A DNA stretch of 64,000 bases from Parahaliea aestuarii (GTDB taxonomy: Bacteria; Pseudomonadota; Gammaproteobacteria; Pseudomonadales; Halieaceae): contig NZ_VRYZ01000007.1 in assembly GCF_008064635.1 (NCBI RefSeq), forward strand, positions 1-64,000, given 5' to 3'. Under the pieces are notes generated by a model. It made no database searches. It was not told the DNA's origin and was given only the letters and a program-made list of their open reading frames with translations. Within the stretch, counting starts at the first letter, position 1; every line of letters begins with the position of its first letter. Positions 26,901-36,408 of this stretch are shown here, in pieces. A program made the position numbers and the translations under genes.

Positions 26901-27943
26901 TCCGAACCCGTCGCAACGTTGTCTTGCGGGTAGCCATTGGGCATGCCGCTACCATTCCCATCGTTGCGGTCGGTAACGTCATTCAGACACTCTACGTGAG
27001 GCAGGTCACTAACCGATTCGCCCGGCTCCAGGTTATGCACACCGGAGCTCAGGGAAATCCACTCGCCCGGGACAAAAATGTCCTCACACTGGCGGGTGGC
27101 GTCACCTTTGCGGACGTCGGCAACATCGATTTCGTTTTGTGTGCCGGTGGTGTAATCCCAACAACTGTCACCGGCCTCGTTGGTTGGCAAACTATCCAAC
27201 TCGATATTGCGATCACGACCACAGCTCCGGTATGTACCCCAATGGCGGGTATAGTAGTAACCGCCAGTGCCGGAATCGTCACGTTCGTAGGAGTAACAGT
27301 TGTAGCGTCGGCTATCCCAGTCATAACCAACATAATTGCCATCATCACGGCAGTTGTTCCTTTCCCATCCGCGATTCGCTTGGTAGAGATAAACCAGTTT
27401 AAAACGTGGAACCGCCGTTTCCTCCCGGGCATAACACCCTGCACCGTCGGAGCCCTGATAGTCATTCAAATAAAACTGCCCGGCGGGGCACTGCCACGCG
27501 CCACACTGATCCTGTATCGTCTCTGAATCCTTCCAGCGCAGCGCACGGTTTGCCGTAAAGGAACCAAGATCGTCCAGAGGATCGTACGATGACGCACAAC
27601 GATTCTGGCTGGCGTAAAACCAGTTGGGGTTGTCCTGCCAACTGCCATTGATGCGCACGCGCTCGTCGGGAATACTGCCATCGGTCGACCAGTAAATACG
27701 ATTGGGATCAAAGGTCTCCTGGTAACTGCCATTAGGGTCGTACTCAGGCTTTTGCTGGGACACCATGGTGCTCATACTGCCCGAGTCATCAAATACAACC
27801 AGCACTTTCGGGCGCCCGCCTGCCTCGGCACTGAATTCAGCCTGATAGATTTCTGTGTCATCAGCAGCTGCCGGGGAAATACGAAGCGCACACACCAGCA
27901 GCAATGCCAGTGCTATTCGCAGAAAATTGAAACAGTTTTTCAT
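23957..27943 (-). CDS. pilY1: PilY1-like pilus-tip adhesin and surface sensor
   Basis: A protein of about 1328 aa. A signal peptide (MKNCFNFLRIALALLLVCAL, cleaved near PAAADD) precedes a von Willebrand A domain whose MIDAS motif is FDDSGSMS, and a C-terminal beta-propeller (about 800-1250) with WAFFPKELAGILVPR, GDTGGNLWRVDLAG and calcium-loop-like stretches (DQNADGTLD, YDDDDDGRID, DSNADELTD). PilY1 sits at the pilus tip, promotes extension, binds surfaces and, in Pseudomonas, helps raise c-di-GMP after contact. Cysteines are common in the first 300 residues. ATG 27943 was chosen for its signal peptide; ATG at 27988 and 28000 are in frame and would add 15 or 19 residues. Confidence 0.92.
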   Translation of the reverse strand: MKNCFNFLRIALALLLVCALRISPAAADDTEIYQAEFSAEAGGRPKVLVVFDDSGSMSTMVSQQKPEYDPNGSYQETFDPNRIYWSTDGSIPDERVRINGSWQDNPNWFYASQNRCASSYDPLDDLGSFTANRALRWKDSETIQDQCGAWQCPAGQFYLNDYQGSDGAGCYAREETAVPRFKLVYLYQANRGWERNNCRDDGNYVGYDWDSRRYNCYSYERDDSGTGGYYYTRHWGTYRSCGRDRNIELDSLPTNEAGDSCWDYTTGTQNEIDVADVRKGDATRQCEDIFVPGEWISLSSGVHNLEPGESVSDLPHVECLNDVTDRNDGNGSGMPNGYPQDNVATGSEYGPEPDNGVDWGNQAYTFYTSHWLDYHYDDSLEEDKSRLEIAQEVLTSLIRTNPGIDFGLMEFNYNEGGRIVQRIIQNMDTDDRTNLIDMVNRIDHAGSTPICESMYEAYRYIAGLGVVYGDDARSGSDSRGTYDVLSRDMSAESNGTYISPNTDCAYTYVIFLTDGFPQSDTGANSAIETLTGKTCSRYQDADGDNTKNCLPELAEYMATTDLDGDDSNGDQLGITYTIGFTQDQDLLKDAAAKGKGKYYLANNAQELTEAFQGALVGILSTDTTFTSPAVAVDTFTRTQSRNEVFYAMFKPSSSVDWIGNIKKLRLRIQDGEAVLVDSRGYDAIDSTTGYIKDSATTYWSGEADGGFVDKGGVGGLLAARSPATRNIYSNIGASGALERFNSANVTPAAMGVATNDDLYRRFNVSNSTGLGRILAWAQGYDAYDDDDDGRIDDTRKWPLGDILHSQPAIINYGARTGFSASDPDLRIVVGTNSGFIHMFGDDNGQEDWAFFPKELAGILVPRQADRISNDNIYGMDLTPVVYTVDQNADGTLDSGAGDKAWLFIGQRRGGRSYYALNVSNPDSPQFMWRIGPDVGGFSELGQSWSQPVVTRIPGYVDDAGNSKPVLIFGAGYDTNKDSDGVGRVDTRGRGLFIVDAETGSLIWSVSPGGTNTATHMVEPGLLHSVPAEVTVIDSNADELTDRIYFGDTGGNLWRVDLAGNSLPDSAQDSWYVTRLADFNPGLASEDRRFFNAPDVVKVRIDGVPVDAVIIGSGDRTNPVSTDVQDRLYLFRDYAVNLYTTTRPSISACEDEELTDFRCSLPVSDGDLFNITSGLLQSDDEQERLDAETALQGAAGWYLNLQGAGEKSLAKTLTINGKVFAATFTPSNLLSDINVCEPQSGNGMMYVIDLYDGARSTLALGGVIPDTPSVHFGSDGKVRMLLPPGTPPGDIDDDDGDGDGDGGNCVGGVCDVDATLPAPYGNYWFQEEF

Positions 27944-28016
27944 CTCAGCCACCCAATCAGACGGTACAGGCACTATCGCGATACGCATGACAGATTCCAT
28001 TGCAATCAAGACATGC

Positions 28017-28520
28017 CTAACCGCTTTCTCCCACTACTGTTTTTACCACTCCCAGTTCAACCTGAGTTCGCGCCCTTTCGACCACCTCATGCCGCGAAGT
28101 CACCCGGTAATAATCGCAATCAAAGGTTCCAACACTACTTCCGCCACGGTCAGATGCTGCCCTCGGGCAGTCCCGTCCAAACGCAATGAGAAACACATCG
28201 ACATCGACACTGGGGGAATTCGGATCGATGACATTACGCAATGGATGAGGAGAGACTCCGTCAAACGGTTCCAGAACAACTTGCCGTCGGTTGAATGGAT
28301 CCTTCGCGCCGTTCGCCAGCCCCAGCGCCGCATAAATGCCCGCCTCGGCAGCCTGAAACGACTGATACCCATCCTGAAGATTCGCAGAAATCTTAAGACC
28401 CAGAGAGCTGTTGTTTGCCGCCGTGATACTGATAATCGTAACAACCAGCAAAAACAGCAATGACACTACCAGGGCAACGCCCTGCTCATAGACACCATGC
28501 CTTTTACCCACAGGCCTCAT
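28017..28520 (-). CDS. pilX: PilX-like minor pilin
   Basis: A 167-aa prepilin-like protein. The N-terminal segment is EQG/VALVVSLLFLLVVTIISI, the PilX form that lacks the usual FTLIE, followed by FQAAEAGIYAALG, a conserved PilX feature. Cysteines in GRDCPRA and FDCDYY probably form a loop. The ATG at 28520 comes two bases after the pilW stop, with GGAGG well placed across the junction; five more in-frame residues upstream are unlikely to be used. PilX works with FimU, PilV, PilW and PilE to prime pilus assembly and place PilY1 at the tip. Confidence 0.88.
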   Translation of the reverse strand: MRPVGKRHGVYEQGVALVVSLLFLLVVTIISITAANNSSLGLKISANLQDGYQSFQAAEAGIYAALGLANGAKDPFNRRQVVLEPFDGVSPHPLRNVIDPNSPSVDVDVFLIAFGRDCPRAASDRGGSSVGTFDCDYYRVTSRHEVVERARTQVELGVVKTVVGESG

Positions 28521-28521
28521 G

Positions 28522-29562
28522 TTAACCTCCAGCACGCAAGGTCAACCCGGGATTACGCAGATTGACGCTACCGCTTAACAAAACCCGGTGAAAACGGGCG
28601 CCCAATGCCGCGCCGCTAAGACTGCGATCGGCAACCTGGTAGGTCTTTTCATCTGTGTGCCTGGGGTCTTCGCGCAGCGTGCGCATCAGCAGGAATATCT
28701 CTGCCACAACCACCCGATCCCAGTCGCCCCCGACGCCAGCGGCATTGGTGTAAGTATCTACATTTCCGTTGCCGGTGGTGTCCATACCAAAACGAAAGTT
28801 CATGGCCTCGACACCGGGCACCAGTTGCTCTTTTCGCAAGCTCCAGTTTGCACCATTGCGCTCCAGCACCAACCGGGTCAAGGTCGGCTCAGCCAGGTTT
28901 TGCACATAGAATGCTTCAAACACATAGGGCCAAGCCACAGCTAGCGCCATGGGGCCTCCCACTGACACATCGGGCTTCGTCACATCATCACCATCAATCA
29001 ATACGCCGGCTTCGCTGTTGGCAATTAGGTAGGCCTGATCCGCCTCAAATACGTTGCCACCGCCGCGTACAAAGGAGATAACTCCATCCTTCGGCTGGTT
29101 GGGGTCAGCCGGGTCGGCATCGTACCGCGGTGAGGGTCTCGCACTTTTGATGACAAGCACGTCAGAGTTCGTGGCAGCATCACCAATACAGGAGAAGGCG
29201 TTACCATCCGTTGACCGAAAGGCAATCAGGTTGTCCGTGGTATTGAATACTGAAGCGTCCGCCCCGCTACCAGCCCCACAATCACCGGACACACTGCCGA
29301 GGTCCGGGCCTCGGCTGATATCACCACCCTTGGCGGCACCAAAGAAGCCACCGTGACGCAGGGAATAGGTCATCAACTGAATGGCAAACCTGCCATTCTC
29401 GGATAATTCGGAAAATTGCTCGACCTCGGTATACGATCGCTTGGATCCCAGGTAAACAGAAACCGCGCCCGCAATGACAATGGCGCCGAGAAGAATGGCA
29501 ACCATAAATTCGACCAGTGAAAAGCCCCGGCTTCGGTGAAATATCCACACTGTCTGCTTCAC
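28522..29562 (-). CDS. pilW: PilW-like minor pilin
   Basis: A 346-aa prepilin with RSRG/FSLVEFMVAILLGAIVI at the N-terminus and the glutamate at position 5. SKRSYTEVEQFSELSENGRFA, then LMTYSLRHGGFFG, is diagnostic for PilW. The size is larger than most pilins, as usual for this subunit. The ATG overlaps the pilV stop by four bases (ATGA). Part of the priming complex of the type IVa pilus. Confidence 0.92.
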   Translation of the reverse strand: MKQTVWIFHRSRGFSLVEFMVAILLGAIVIAGAVSVYLGSKRSYTEVEQFSELSENGRFAIQLMTYSLRHGGFFGAAKGGDISRGPDLGSVSGDCGAGSGADASVFNTTDNLIAFRSTDGNAFSCIGDAATNSDVLVIKSARPSPRYDADPADPNQPKDGVISFVRGGGNVFEADQAYLIANSEAGVLIDGDDVTKPDVSVGGPMALAVAWPYVFEAFYVQNLAEPTLTRLVLERNGANWSLRKEQLVPGVEAMNFRFGMDTTGNGNVDTYTNAAGVGGDWDRVVVAEIFLLMRTLREDPRHTDEKTYQVADRSLSGAALGARFHRVLLSGSVNLRNPGLTLRAGG

Positions 29563-30203
29563 AGGTCCCCCGCGTCGACAATATAACTACTCACAATTAC
29601 CTGGCGGCGACTCCTGTCATTTCCTGCACTTGCACCTCCGCAGGTTCTCCCTCCAGCTACCACTGCATCGGTGGTCTCCTCCAACCCACGCCACTGAACA
29701 ATGATGTTCAGAATACCAGTATTGGTCTTACCACTATCGGGGGTAAACACAATACAAGCCTGAGGTTGCACAAGCCCTCCCACAGAGCGGGTGGCACCAC
29801 CGGAAACTACGGTTTCACCAGCGCCATCCAGTGCCTGCTCAAACTCCCAAAGATCGTGTGTCGCCAGTTCCACAGTTGTACATGACGCTGTATTGCAATT
29901 GGCGGCCGGTGCCGAGAGAGTGCTTCCACCGTAGACCACACTCCCGGCGGTATACGTCGTCATGCCCTGTGGGTTTGCGCGAATGCGTTCCAGCAGGTCA
30001 TCCGCCACCGTCACAGCACGAGTACGCTGCATTGACTGGTGTTGAGACACTTTCGACAGCGCTTGCAAACTCACAATCCCCAGCAGGCCGATCGAGAGAA
30101 TAACAAAGGCGATCAGCACTTCAATCAGGGTAAATCCACCCCCGGCACGCAATCCACTTCCCTGCACCCGGCGTAAAGAATGTGTTTTGAAGCTCGCGTT
30201 CAT
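29559..30203 (-). CDS. pilV: PilV-like minor pilin
   Basis: A 214-aa prepilin. The processing site is AGG/GFTLIEVLIAFVILSIGLL and is followed by the PilV-type LQALSKVSQHQSMQRTRAV and DDLLERIRANPQG. Cysteines in NCNTASCTT and QACIVF may pair. I place the start at ATG 30203, which overlaps the fimU/T stop (ATGA); a TTG at 30209 is also in frame. Translationally coupled to both neighbours. Confidence 0.9.
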   Translation of the reverse strand: MNASFKTHSLRRVQGSGLRAGGGFTLIEVLIAFVILSIGLLGIVSLQALSKVSQHQSMQRTRAVTVADDLLERIRANPQGMTTYTAGSVVYGGSTLSAPAANCNTASCTTVELATHDLWEFEQALDGAGETVVSGGATRSVGGLVQPQACIVFTPDSGKTNTGILNIIVQWRGLEETTDAVVAGGRTCGGASAGNDRSRRQVIVSSYIVDAGDL

Positions 30204-30784
30204 GGGCAATCCGCTGCTGCTATATCGTTAAAGGTTCCATCCGCCTGTGGGTGGGCATTAACGATATTGTTCCCATCGGTATCCGTTGCCGAACGCACAG
30301 AACCCACTGGCGATAGAATCAGCGAACTTGCGTGTTCTTCTCCCCGCTGATCACAAAACGTAAAGGCACCGTCAAAACCGAGGGCATTCCCCCGCTGGTC
30401 AAACCTGACCTGGTTACCGCCATCGAATAGCACGGCAATAGCATTTGATTCCAGATTCTTGACCTGGAATGGCTGATTCGGGTCTGCCAGAAAACTCTTG
30501 TAGCCCGAACTCCAATCACTGCCCACTAAACAATTTTGAGCACTATCAATAGGGCATACAGTAACCGCTGCCCTGCGCGCCATCGCTTCGGAGCGGGCAT
30601 TGGCGAGGGTGGCCCGCAGGGCATACACCTCGGATACCAGTCGATTGTTACGAATCAGGTCCTGAAACCCCGGCGCAGCGACAAACAGTAAAATCGCCAG
30701 AATCGCCAGCACCACCATCAGTTCGATCAGGGTAAAACCCCGCTCGAGCAGGCGACCATCCAATGCTGTGTGTTGTCCTGCCAT
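30200..30784 (-). CDS. FimU/FimT-like (GspH-type) minor pilin
   Basis: A 194-aa prepilin and first gene of the minor pilin operon. The processing site is LERG/FTLIELMVVLAILAILLF, followed by APGFQDLIRNNRLVSEVYALRATLANARSEAMARR, the GspH/FimT pattern. Cysteines in VCPIDSAQNCLVG and the C-terminal AADCP fit minor pilin loops. ATG 30784 has GGCGGGG four bases upstream; the reading frame extends upstream to 30856 without pilin-like sequence. By position it corresponds to FimU of Pseudomonas; FimT is the alternative name, hence no symbol. Confidence 0.88.
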   Translation of the reverse strand: MAGQHTALDGRLLERGFTLIELMVVLAILAILLFVAAPGFQDLIRNNRLVSEVYALRATLANARSEAMARRAAVTVCPIDSAQNCLVGSDWSSGYKSFLADPNQPFQVKNLESNAIAVLFDGGNQVRFDQRGNALGFDGAFTFCDQRGEEHASSLILSPVGSVRSATDTDGNNIVNAHPQADGTFNDIAAADCP

Positions 30785-30936
30785 TACCCCGCCGTTTTTT
30801 TCAGCGCCAAGAGAAAATCCCTCAGCACAGCCTAATCGACTGCATCCGGCAAGCAAGCCGGCGCTGGACGAACGGCCGGAAAGTCAGATAACCGGTACTC
30901 CCCGGCGCGGAAATGTGAAATGCATCACACAGCAAA

Positions 30937-30968
30937 AGGCCCCGGCGCCTTGCGGCAGACCGGGGCCT
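30937..30968 (-). terminator. Terminator after the lapA-like gene
   Basis: AGGCCCCGG (30937-30945) pairs perfectly with CCGGGGCCT (30960-30968) around a 14-base loop; on the minus strand the stem is followed by TTTTGCT. The T-run is short, so efficiency is uncertain. It lies 24 bases past the adhesin stop codon. Confidence 0.7.
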
Positions 30969-30991
30969 GGAGATTGTTACTGCTGGTTGAG

Positions 30992-33900
30992 CTACTGGTC
31001 GATATTCAACTTGCCGCTATCCAGCATGCCCTGGATGACAGACTGCATGCTGTCGTGGCCGCTCACCAGGTCAACGCCCGTCAGGGTAATGGTCTGGTCG
31101 ACATGGGTCGGTTCAGAGCCGCTGCCAAACTCGCCTGCACTGCTGACGCGAATGACAGTATCCGTGCCGTCAGAGGTGATATCGAGGTAGCTGGTCAGGT
31201 CCGCGCCCGGGGCCTCTTCACCGATCAGCAGGTCGCGCAGGTCGAGGACGTCCTGGCCTTCGTCACCGAAACCGATAATCGAGACATCGGCTTCGGCGTC
31301 GCCGGATTCGTCCAGCGCGAAGGCGAATACATCGTCACCCTCCGACGCCAGCAGGACAGGCGCATCGCTTACATGCTCCTCGAACTCGGTGACACCGCCT
31401 TTCTCCTCGAGCACTTCGCGCACGTGGGCCATGGCGTCCGCCTCGGAGACCGGCTCGTAGCCCGCGTCGGTCAGTGCAACAGCGAGTTCCTCCCCGCTCA
31501 TTGTGGCCAGGTCGAAGCTCGCACTGCTGAAGTCCTGGTGAGCCTGCGCGGTGATCTCAATGCCGTTGTCGGGGTTACCGTCGGCATCCAGGGTCTGCAG
31601 GAACACAGCCATGTTCTCGACATACTCGTCGTTGAGATCGCCAAGTTCAGTACCTGCAATTTCCTGCAGGAAAACCTGACCGTCGGCGACCACGTCGTCT
31701 ACCAGCATGGTGCCAAGGACGATGCTGCCAACGCTCAGGGTCACCCGGTCACCGGAGCGATAGTAGAAGCTGCCGTCCGCCTCGGTTTCGCCCACCAGGC
31801 CAGAGGAGGTTTCGTAGCGAATACCTGCCACGGCACTGTCCTGGAAGGTGGCGTTGTCCACCCCGGTCAGGTTGAGGGTGAAGGACGATTGCACTTCGTC
31901 ACCGTCGCTGTCGCGCAGGGTGTAGGTAAACACTTCGCTGAGCTGATCATCGACACTGAAGGCATCGCGCGCCTCACGGCTCAGGGTGTAGTCGTAAGTG
32001 CCGTCGGCGTTGATGCGGATGGTGCCGTAGGTGCCGACAATCTCTCCGGAACCGTTGATGCCGTCCCAGATACGCTCGCCATCACCATCGGGGCCGTCGG
32101 CACCGAACTCATCGCCGCCGAGGGGGCCGCTAATGGTCGGCAGGTCGTCGGTGGATTCCAGCCTGGCGAAGAGGTTGAAGGAGTTAACCGCGCCTTCATT
32201 GGTGAACACGGTATCCACCAGGTTACCACTGCCGTCCTGGAAGCCCTCGATCGACAGGGTGAAGGTGCGCCCGTTGACTGAAATCTCCTGCGACGACACA
32301 CCGGTGTTGAGGATCTGCATGATGTCACGCGGGTCTGCGCCATCATTGGGAGTCTCGGTGTGCTTCAGCTGGATGGTAGTCGAAACCGGCACTGACACGC
32401 CGTCGATCACCAGGTCGAACGACACGACCAGATCGGCCGAGCCCAACGAACCGGTATTGGTATTGATCGAGAAGTTGTTGTGCGACAAGGTCCCGAGAAC
32501 AAACAGGGAATCCGTTTCGATGCCGACACCGGTCGTGGTGCCGGGCTGGAAGCCGAAATCATAGCCGGAGCGATCGGTGTTGCCGGAGGGGGTGCCCCAC
32601 TCCAGATACACGCCATTGCCATCGGCAGACTCGATCAGGGTGCCGCCGTTGTCGGCATTGACCACATTTTGCCAGTCGGCCACAAGGCCGGAAACGCGCT
32701 GCTCACTCACCGGAATCAGCAGGGTCTGGCTATCGTCGTCGATACTGGCGGGAATATCGTCCTGGATATCTACGGTGACGGTGGTCGTCGTCGTGTTGCC
32801 CAACCCGTCGGAGACCAGGATATCGAAGGTCTCGACATTGTCTTCCACGGTGATACCGTCGTTGATGCCCGGGGTGTGCTCGAACTTGCTGGTCAAGGTG
32901 TAGGTAAAGGCGCCTGTCGCGGAGTCCAGCACAAGGTTGCCGTAGGTGCCGGTACCGTCGCCGCCATTGGCAAAGCTGAAAGTGTAGTTGCCATCACCGC
33001 CACTGGCGCCAATGGTTCCCTCGGCAACCTCGGTATCCAGACCTGGGTTGCTGCCAATAACATCCAGCGCTGCCTCGTCGACCAGCACGTCGGCACCGGT
33101 CACACTCAGGTCAGAAGCGGTGTGCGTAATGGTCAGCGTCGTCGTCGAGGTATCGCCATCGCTGTCCACCACGGTGTAGACGAAGGTGTCTTCCGCACCG
33201 GGCGGCACCGTATTCGGGTTGGCCTGGTAGGTGTAGCCGCCATCACTGGCCAGCACCAGAGTACCGTGGGCACCGGCAATGGCCACGCCGACGCCACCCG
33301 TTACCGGGCTGGAGGTATCGCTGCCACTCGTCACGCCCACGACTTTATCAGCCGCGAAGCCATCGGCGCCGGCAATGTCGTTGTCGGTCACGTTGCCGCT
33401 AACCGTCGCACCTTCCACTACGCTGGCCGTATCCGCAGTGGCGACCGGGACGTCATCGACGATATCGATGGTAATTGTGCCAGAGGCCATATTGCCGCTG
33501 GTGTCCTGCACCTGATAGCTGAAGCTTTCCGCCGCCAACTCGGTATGCGGACCCTGAACACTGGCCGAGGTCGGCCCTACAGGAGCGGTCAGTGTGTAGA
33601 TATAGCTGCCATCGGCAAACACCTGCAGCGTGCCGTAGGTGCCCGTAAACGTTCCCGCGGTGTAGGTCAGTTCATCGCCGTTGGGGTCCGCCGCGTCGAG
33701 TTGCCCGGAAACCGATTCCCCCGTGCTGCCAGGGTCGCTGCCGGTGACCGCCGCAGGGGCGAGGTCGCCCTCGTCCTGAACCGTGTCCAGCGCGCTCTCG
33801 AAAACCGTGGCGCTCTCCGCCGGCGCGTTGGGCGAGCCATCGGTGACATCGATTGTCAGCACCGCGGTGGAGGTATCGCCGTCACCATCGGTCAGGGTAT

Positions 33901-36277
33901 AGACAAAGGTATCGCTGTAAGTCGCGTTGGTTGCGGCCACGTAAACGTAACTGCCATCGGCATTCCAGGTGATCGAGCCCTGGTTGCCCTCAGCGGGTTC
34001 CAGCGCAGTCACCACGGCGTCATCTGCACCCAGCGTATCATTGGCCAGCAGGCCGCTTTCGGCCGCCACGTCCAGGGTACCGCCGGAAAGCACCACACCG
34101 GAATCGTCTTCGGCCTCCGGCACATCGTCGGTAATATCGATGGCCAGGGTGCCCACCTGGGTATCACCGTCGGCGTCGGACACAGATACCTCGAAGATAT
34201 CCTGGGTCGTGTCGCCGCTGGTGTTGTCAGCCAGGGTATAGGAATAGCCGATGCTGCCGGCGGCAATACTGGTGACGGTCAGGACGCCAAAGCCGTTCTG
34301 GCCGGAGAAAGTCTGGCCAACAGCGGTCACTTCCTGACCGTTGATGGTGACACTCAGTGGGCTGTCTTCACCGCTGAAGGCGATGATGCCGGCGGTGGTT
34401 TCACTGTCGTCACCGGCAGAGCCGGCAGGTTCTTCACCGCGCACCGGCAGGCCGGCCTCGCTGACCAGGGTACCCGCTTCACCGGCGGCTGGCAGATCCA
34501 GTTCCACCGGGTTGTCGTCGATGGTGATGGTCACGATTGCAGTATCGGTACCGCCCTCACCATCGGTAATGGTGTAGGTGAAGGTATCAGTACCGTCGAA
34601 ACCGTCGTTCGGAGTGTATTCAAAGCTGCCGTCGGCATTGACCACCACGGTGCCATTCTGCGGGTCGGTGTTGCCAGTGACTGTGAGCGGGTCGCTGTCC
34701 GGGTCGCTGTCATTGGGCAGCACGTTGCCAGACACCGGCGTGTTCACCGCCGTGGTAAAGGCGTCGTCCACCGCGTCCGGGGGATTGTTCTCCGGCGGGG
34801 GGGGCGGAGGCGGCGGGGGCGGCGGAGGTGGAGGCGGCGGTTCCGTGCCGTCCACAATCTGCACAATGCCCTGCGGATCCGCGATGGTGGCATTGGTGGC
34901 ATTGCTCAGGTTAACGAAGAACTGCTCGGTCAGTTCCTCGATATCGTCTGCGTTGGTGGCGAACTGCACGGTAACTTCCGTGGTGCCGGGCGCAAAGGTA
35001 ATGGTGCCACTGTTCGGGTCATAGTCCCCCCCGACAACGGTTGCGCTGTCGTCTGCCGAAGCGAACTGCACGGTGACCGGCTGGTCAACGGCGCCTGACA
35101 GGGTCAACGTTACGCTGGCGGTCTGGCCCTCGGTGACCACCACATCGTTGATGGAGATTTCCGGCACAAAGTCATCGACGATGGTGACGACACCTTCGCC
35201 ATCGGCAATCGTCGCGCCACTGGCGTTACTGAGGTTAACGGTGAAATTCTCCGCGCCTTCCTGCAGGTCATCTTCATTGGTGGCAAAAGACACGGTGACC
35301 TGGGTGGTGCCGGGAGCGAAGGTGATTGTGCCGGTGCCGGGGTCGTAGTCACCCCCTTCCACGGTAGCGGAGCCATCGGCGCTGGCAAACTGGACTGTCA
35401 CCGGCGAATCGCTTGGACCGGACAGGGTAATGGTGAGCGTCGCCGTGTCGCCTTCGGTTACCGTCACATCATCGATGCTCAGGAACAATTCGGGCGGGGG
35501 CGGCGGAGGGGGCGGCGGAGGCGGCTCAGGTATGGTCACCGTCACCGTGGCGGTATCGGAAGCATCGCCATTGGGGCTGATCGCGGTGTAGGTGAAGGTA
35601 TCTTCACCGAAGAATCCGGGGTTCGGAGTATAGGTGACGGTGCTGTCGGGGTTAATGACAACAGTGCCGTTGGTGGCCTGGGTCACACTGGTGACAATCG
35701 CGCCCTCGACAAAGATATCGTTGTCGAGCACCTCAATCACCACCGGCTGTCCGGGTTCCGTGGTTTCAGCATCGTCAATGGCATCGACGGGCAGCAGGCT
35801 CGGATCCTGTTCGGACACCCCTTCCTCGCCAGTAAAGGCGGGGGCCTGGAGGCCGGAAAATTCGTCAGTATTCTCGACAATCCTGCCCAGGCGAATCCAG
35901 CTGTGGCCACCGCCCTCGGCACCGCCACCACTACTGGAACCGGCAGCAGTCGCTTCCAGTACGTCGCCGATATCACCGTCACCTTCAAGGGCGGCCAGTA
36001 CGGCGTCGATGGATTCGTCTTCCACCGCACTCTCGTCGGGGCCGGCAGCGCGCTCGGCCAGCAGGTCGCGGGTCAGCGCCATTTCCTCTACGTTGGAAAT
36101 GACAAACGGGTTGCCATCGGACAGGGACAGTTCCACATGGGCGCCGTCGGGGGTGACAACGGTCTCGCCCTCCATGATGACGTCGCCGGGGCGAATTTCG
36201 CGTAACTCGCCATCCTCATTGCGGGCGAAGGCCTTCCCGACTACTGCCACCACGGTTGCGATTGCTTCGTTGGCCAT
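30992..36277 (-). CDS. lapA: LapA-like large surface adhesin with LapG-cleavable retention module
   Basis: A 1761-aa type I secreted protein. Residues 1-115 are the retention module ([21 protein letters not shown]) and end in the LapG site TAAG (110-113). Then come a cadherin-like repeat (165-250), an 11-proline tract, two Calx-beta repeats (265-370, 374-478), a tract of about 16 prolines, and a cadherin-like repeat (500-590). VCBS and T1SS-143-like repeats (about 600-1290), a choice-of-anchor-K-like domain (about 1300-1470) and a further module with [19 protein letters not shown] follow. The C-terminal secretion signal (about 1665-1761) has [15 protein letters not shown] and [11 protein letters not shown] see no RTX nonapeptide arrays. 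It is short for a LapA (P. fluorescens about 5200 aa). AAGGA precedes ATG 36277. Confidence 0.9.
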   Translation of the reverse strand: MANEAIATVVAVVGKAFARNEDGELREIRPGDVIMEGETVVTPDGAHVELSLSDGNPFVISNVEEMALTRDLLAERAAGPDESAVEDESIDAVLAALEGDGDIGDVLEATAAGSSSGGGAEGGGHSWIRLGRIVENTDEFSGLQAPAFTGEEGVSEQDPSLLPVDAIDDAETTEPGQPVVIEVLDNDIFVEGAIVTSVTQATNGTVVINPDSTVTYTPNPGFFGEDTFTYTAISPNGDASDTATVTVTIPEPPPPPPPPPPPELFLSIDDVTVTEGDTATLTITLSGPSDSPVTVQFASADGSATVEGGDYDPGTGTITFAPGTTQVTVSFATNEDDLQEGAENFTVNLSNASGATIADGEGVVTIVDDFVPEISINDVVVTEGQTASVTLTLSGAVDQPVTVQFASADDSATVVGGDYDPNSGTITFAPGTTEVTVQFATNADDIEELTEQFFVNLSNATNATIADPQGIVQIVDGTEPPPPPPPPPPPPPPPPENNPPDAVDDAFTTAVNTPVSGNVLPNDSDPDSDPLTVTGNTDPQNGTVVVNADGSFEYTPNDGFDGTDTFTYTITDGEGGTDTAIVTITIDDNPVELDLPAAGEAGTLVSEAGLPVRGEEPAGSAGDDSETTAGIIAFSGEDSPLSVTINGQEVTAVGQTFSGQNGFGVLTVTSIAAGSIGYSYTLADNTSGDTTQDIFEVSVSDADGDTQVGTLAIDITDDVPEAEDDSGVVLSGGTLDVAAESGLLANDTLGADDAVVTALEPAEGNQGSITWNADGSYVYVAATNATYSDTFVYTLTDGDGDTSTAVLTIDVTDGSPNAPAESATVFESALDTVQDEGDLAPAAVTGSDPGSTGESVSGQLDAADPNGDELTYTAGTFTGTYGTLQVFADGSYIYTLTAPVGPTSASVQGPHTELAAESFSYQVQDTSGNMASGTITIDIVDDVPVATADTASVVEGATVSGNVTDNDIAGADGFAADKVVGVTSGSDTSSPVTGGVGVAIAGAHGTLVLASDGGYTYQANPNTVPPGAEDTFVYTVVDSDGDTSTTTLTITHTASDLSVTGADVLVDEAALDVIGSNPGLDTEVAEGTIGASGGDGNYTFSFANGGDGTGTYGNLVLDSATGAFTYTLTSKFEHTPGINDGITVEDNVETFDILVSDGLGNTTTTTVTVDIQDDIPASIDDDSQTLLIPVSEQRVSGLVADWQNVVNADNGGTLIESADGNGVYLEWGTPSGNTDRSGYDFGFQPGTTTGVGIETDSLFVLGTLSHNNFSINTNTGSLGSADLVVSFDLVIDGVSVPVSTTIQLKHTETPNDGADPRDIMQILNTGVSSQEISVNGRTFTLSIEGFQDGSGNLVDTVFTNEGAVNSFNLFARLESTDDLPTISGPLGGDEFGADGPDGDGERIWDGINGSGEIVGTYGTIRINADGTYDYTLSREARDAFSVDDQLSEVFTYTLRDSDGDEVQSSFTLNLTGVDNATFQDSAVAGIRYETSSGLVGETEADGSFYYRSGDRVTLSVGSIVLGTMLVDDVVADGQVFLQEIAGTELGDLNDEYVENMAVFLQTLDADGNPDNGIEITAQAHQDFSSASFDLATMSGEELAVALTDAGYEPVSEADAMAHVREVLEEKGGVTEFEEHVSDAPVLLASEGDDVFAFALDESGDAEADVSIIGFGDEGQDVLDLRDLLIGEEAPGADLTSYLDITSDGTDTVIRVSSAGEFGSGSEPTHVDQTITLTGVDLVSGHDSMQSVIQGMLDSGKLNIDQ

Positions 36278-36408
36278 GAATCAGTTCCTTTTGTGAGCAG
36301 GCCCGACAAGGTTGCGGGCCACATCCGATACTGGGAATCTGCATACTAGGCCAGCCCGCGGGAAGAGGCATTGGACAAAAGGGCAGGATGTGCGGGGAAT
36401 GTTGTGAG

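Noticed and set aside
34793-34850. G-rich tract considered as a regulatory or quadruplex element
   Set aside because: It is explained by the polyproline codons of the adhesin on the other strand; no independent sign of regulation.
32480-35098. Long open frame (872 codons) on the plus strand
   Set aside because: It is antisense to the lapA-like gene; its length follows from the strong codon bias of the real gene, and the translation has no domain character.
30992-36277. RTX nonapeptide repeats or tandem DNA repeats in the adhesin
   Set aside because: I looked for GGxGxDxxx arrays and long near-identical DNA repeats and saw none; the repeats are diverged protein domains.
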